The position numbers and the translations under genes were made by a program. A DNA stretch of 64,000 nt from NCBI GenBank assembly GCA_024644585.1, contig JAHEHM010000008.1, forward strand, positions 1 to 64,000. The letters are read 5' to 3'. Of the stretch, positions 63,070 through 64,000 are shown piece by piece. Position 1 is the first letter of the stretch. Every line of letters starts with the position of its first letter. A model generated the notes under the pieces. That model was not told the DNA's origin and searched no databases. It saw only the letters and a program-made list of their open reading frames with translations. The stretch comes from Porticoccaceae bacterium. GTDB taxonomy: Bacteria > Pseudomonadota > Gammaproteobacteria > Pseudomonadales > Porticoccaceae.

Positions 63070-63366
63070 TTAGTTGGTGATCTCGATTAGCGCAGAATCA
63101 ATTTTTGAATTCATAGTTTGCAGTAAATCTGAAGCAAAGGAATTTTCTTTGGCAGAGGTTTCGGTAAGAATTAAATCGTGGGCTAGATTCAGTGCCGCCA
63201 TAACCGCAATTCTTTCGAGGCCAATAATTTGCGAACCATTGCGAATTTCTTCCATTTTTTCGTTGAGCAACTCAGCCGATCGCTCGAGCGCTTCTCGCTC
63301 TTCGGGTTGGCAGTTAACTTGGTATTCTTTACCTAAAATGTAAATTTTAAGAGAGACAGTCGACAT
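63070..63366 (-). CDS. zapA: Cell division protein ZapA
   Basis: VSLKIYILGKEYQVNCQPEEREALERSAELLNEKM; RIAVMAALNLAHDL. Confidence 0.94.
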   Translation of the reverse strand: MSTVSLKIYILGKEYQVNCQPEEREALERSAELLNEKMEEIRNGSQIIGLERIAVMAALNLAHDLILTETSAKENSFASDLLQTMNSKIDSALIEITN

Positions 63367-63372
63367 GATAAG

Positions 63373-63573
63373 TTACTCCGCACTCAGCGTTCTTAGGCGA
63401 TCAATCATAACTTTGATTTTTTTACGTGCCGTTTCATTTTGCTCCAGCAGCGCGCCGCGTTCGCCCACTAATCCAGCCTCACGTTCACGTAAGGAGGCGT
63501 TTTCTCGCTTCAACTGTTGGCAGGTTGTGATTAGTTGATCGAGCTTTTGTTCAAATTCTTCCGTATCAGTCAT
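63373..63573 (-). CDS. TIGR02449 / ZapB-like coiled-coil protein
   Basis: Short coiled coil LDQLITTCQQLKRENASLREREAGL next to zapA. Confidence 0.82.
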   Translation of the reverse strand: MTDTEEFEQKLDQLITTCQQLKRENASLREREAGLVGERGALLEQNETARKKIKVMIDRLRTLSAE

Positions 63574-63719
63574 TAGAGCAATCTTAATTTTATAGCAGTT
63601 CTGGTAGAATAGCTTACTATAGGCATTGCGACCAGCGTGGTCAATTCTAGAAAGCTAATCTGGAAGTAGAAATTATTCATAATGGCCATAGGTGCCATTA
63701 TTTTTTATGAGGTGATACG

Positions 63720-64000
63720 GTGACATTTGAACAACTTGAAGATCTTTTCTATGAGTTAAAAATACAGGCAAGTGCGCCAGGATTTCATGGATTTTTGTGT
63801 GGAAGGCTGAGCTGTGGGGCTGTTGAGATGAAAGATTTAATTGACTGCTCCAGCCAATGGTTGGGTCTAGAAGATGAGGCGGCTAAGGGTGCGTTTAATG
63901 CCTTTGAAACATTCTATCAAGAGACTCTTAGCGACTTGCAGGATATAAGTTTTCTTTTTAAGCCGCTATTACCTGATGATGAGTTACCGCTCAGCGAACG
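63720..64000 (+). CDS. UPF0149/YgfB family protein (partial, runs off window)
   Basis: GTG start after GAGG; FEQLEDLFYELKIQASAPGFHGFLCGRLSCG... Confidence 0.85.
   Translation, partial: MTFEQLEDLFYELKIQASAPGFHGFLCGRLSCGAVEMKDLIDCSSQWLGLEDEAAKGAFNAFETFYQETLSDLQDISFLFKPLLPDDELPLSE

Overview
The 64 kb window reads as a chromosomal segment of a marine-type gammaproteobacterium. It is densely packed with housekeeping genes: glyQS, galU, ubiCA, mutM, coaD, ftsYEX-rpoH, gshA, ubiD, rho-trxA, hemW-rdgB-metWX, proC, gshB, rpe-trpEGDC, a crp/vfr-like gene, coq7, purD, purH-fis-dusB, prmA-accCB-aroQ, dsbD, rpiA/ilvA, fau-6S RNA-zapA. I saw no rRNA, tRNA, CRISPR array, IS element or prophage. Three regions stand out. 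(1) A plus-strand cassette at about 50.3-53.85 kb lies inside the usually conserved prmA-dusB-fis block. It encodes two Roadblock/LC7-like proteins, a Cache-HAMP membrane receptor with no recognisable output domain, and a membrane-anchored BMP/Med-type periplasmic binding protein with no ABC transporter. It looks like a self-contained, possibly undescribed signalling module. (2) Two tandem minus-strand small transcription units at 41.45-41.82 kb share an anti-Shine-Dalgarno-like CCCCTCTT motif and strong intrinsic terminators. They sit opposite a divergent LysR gene whose candidate operator overlaps one of their promoters. (3) A trp leader peptide (MKNTCFVKQVKSHQRWRWYL) with attenuator-like hairpins precedes trpE, and a 6S RNA gene lies between zapA and fau. 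All identifications come from reading the sequence and provided translations; no database search was run.
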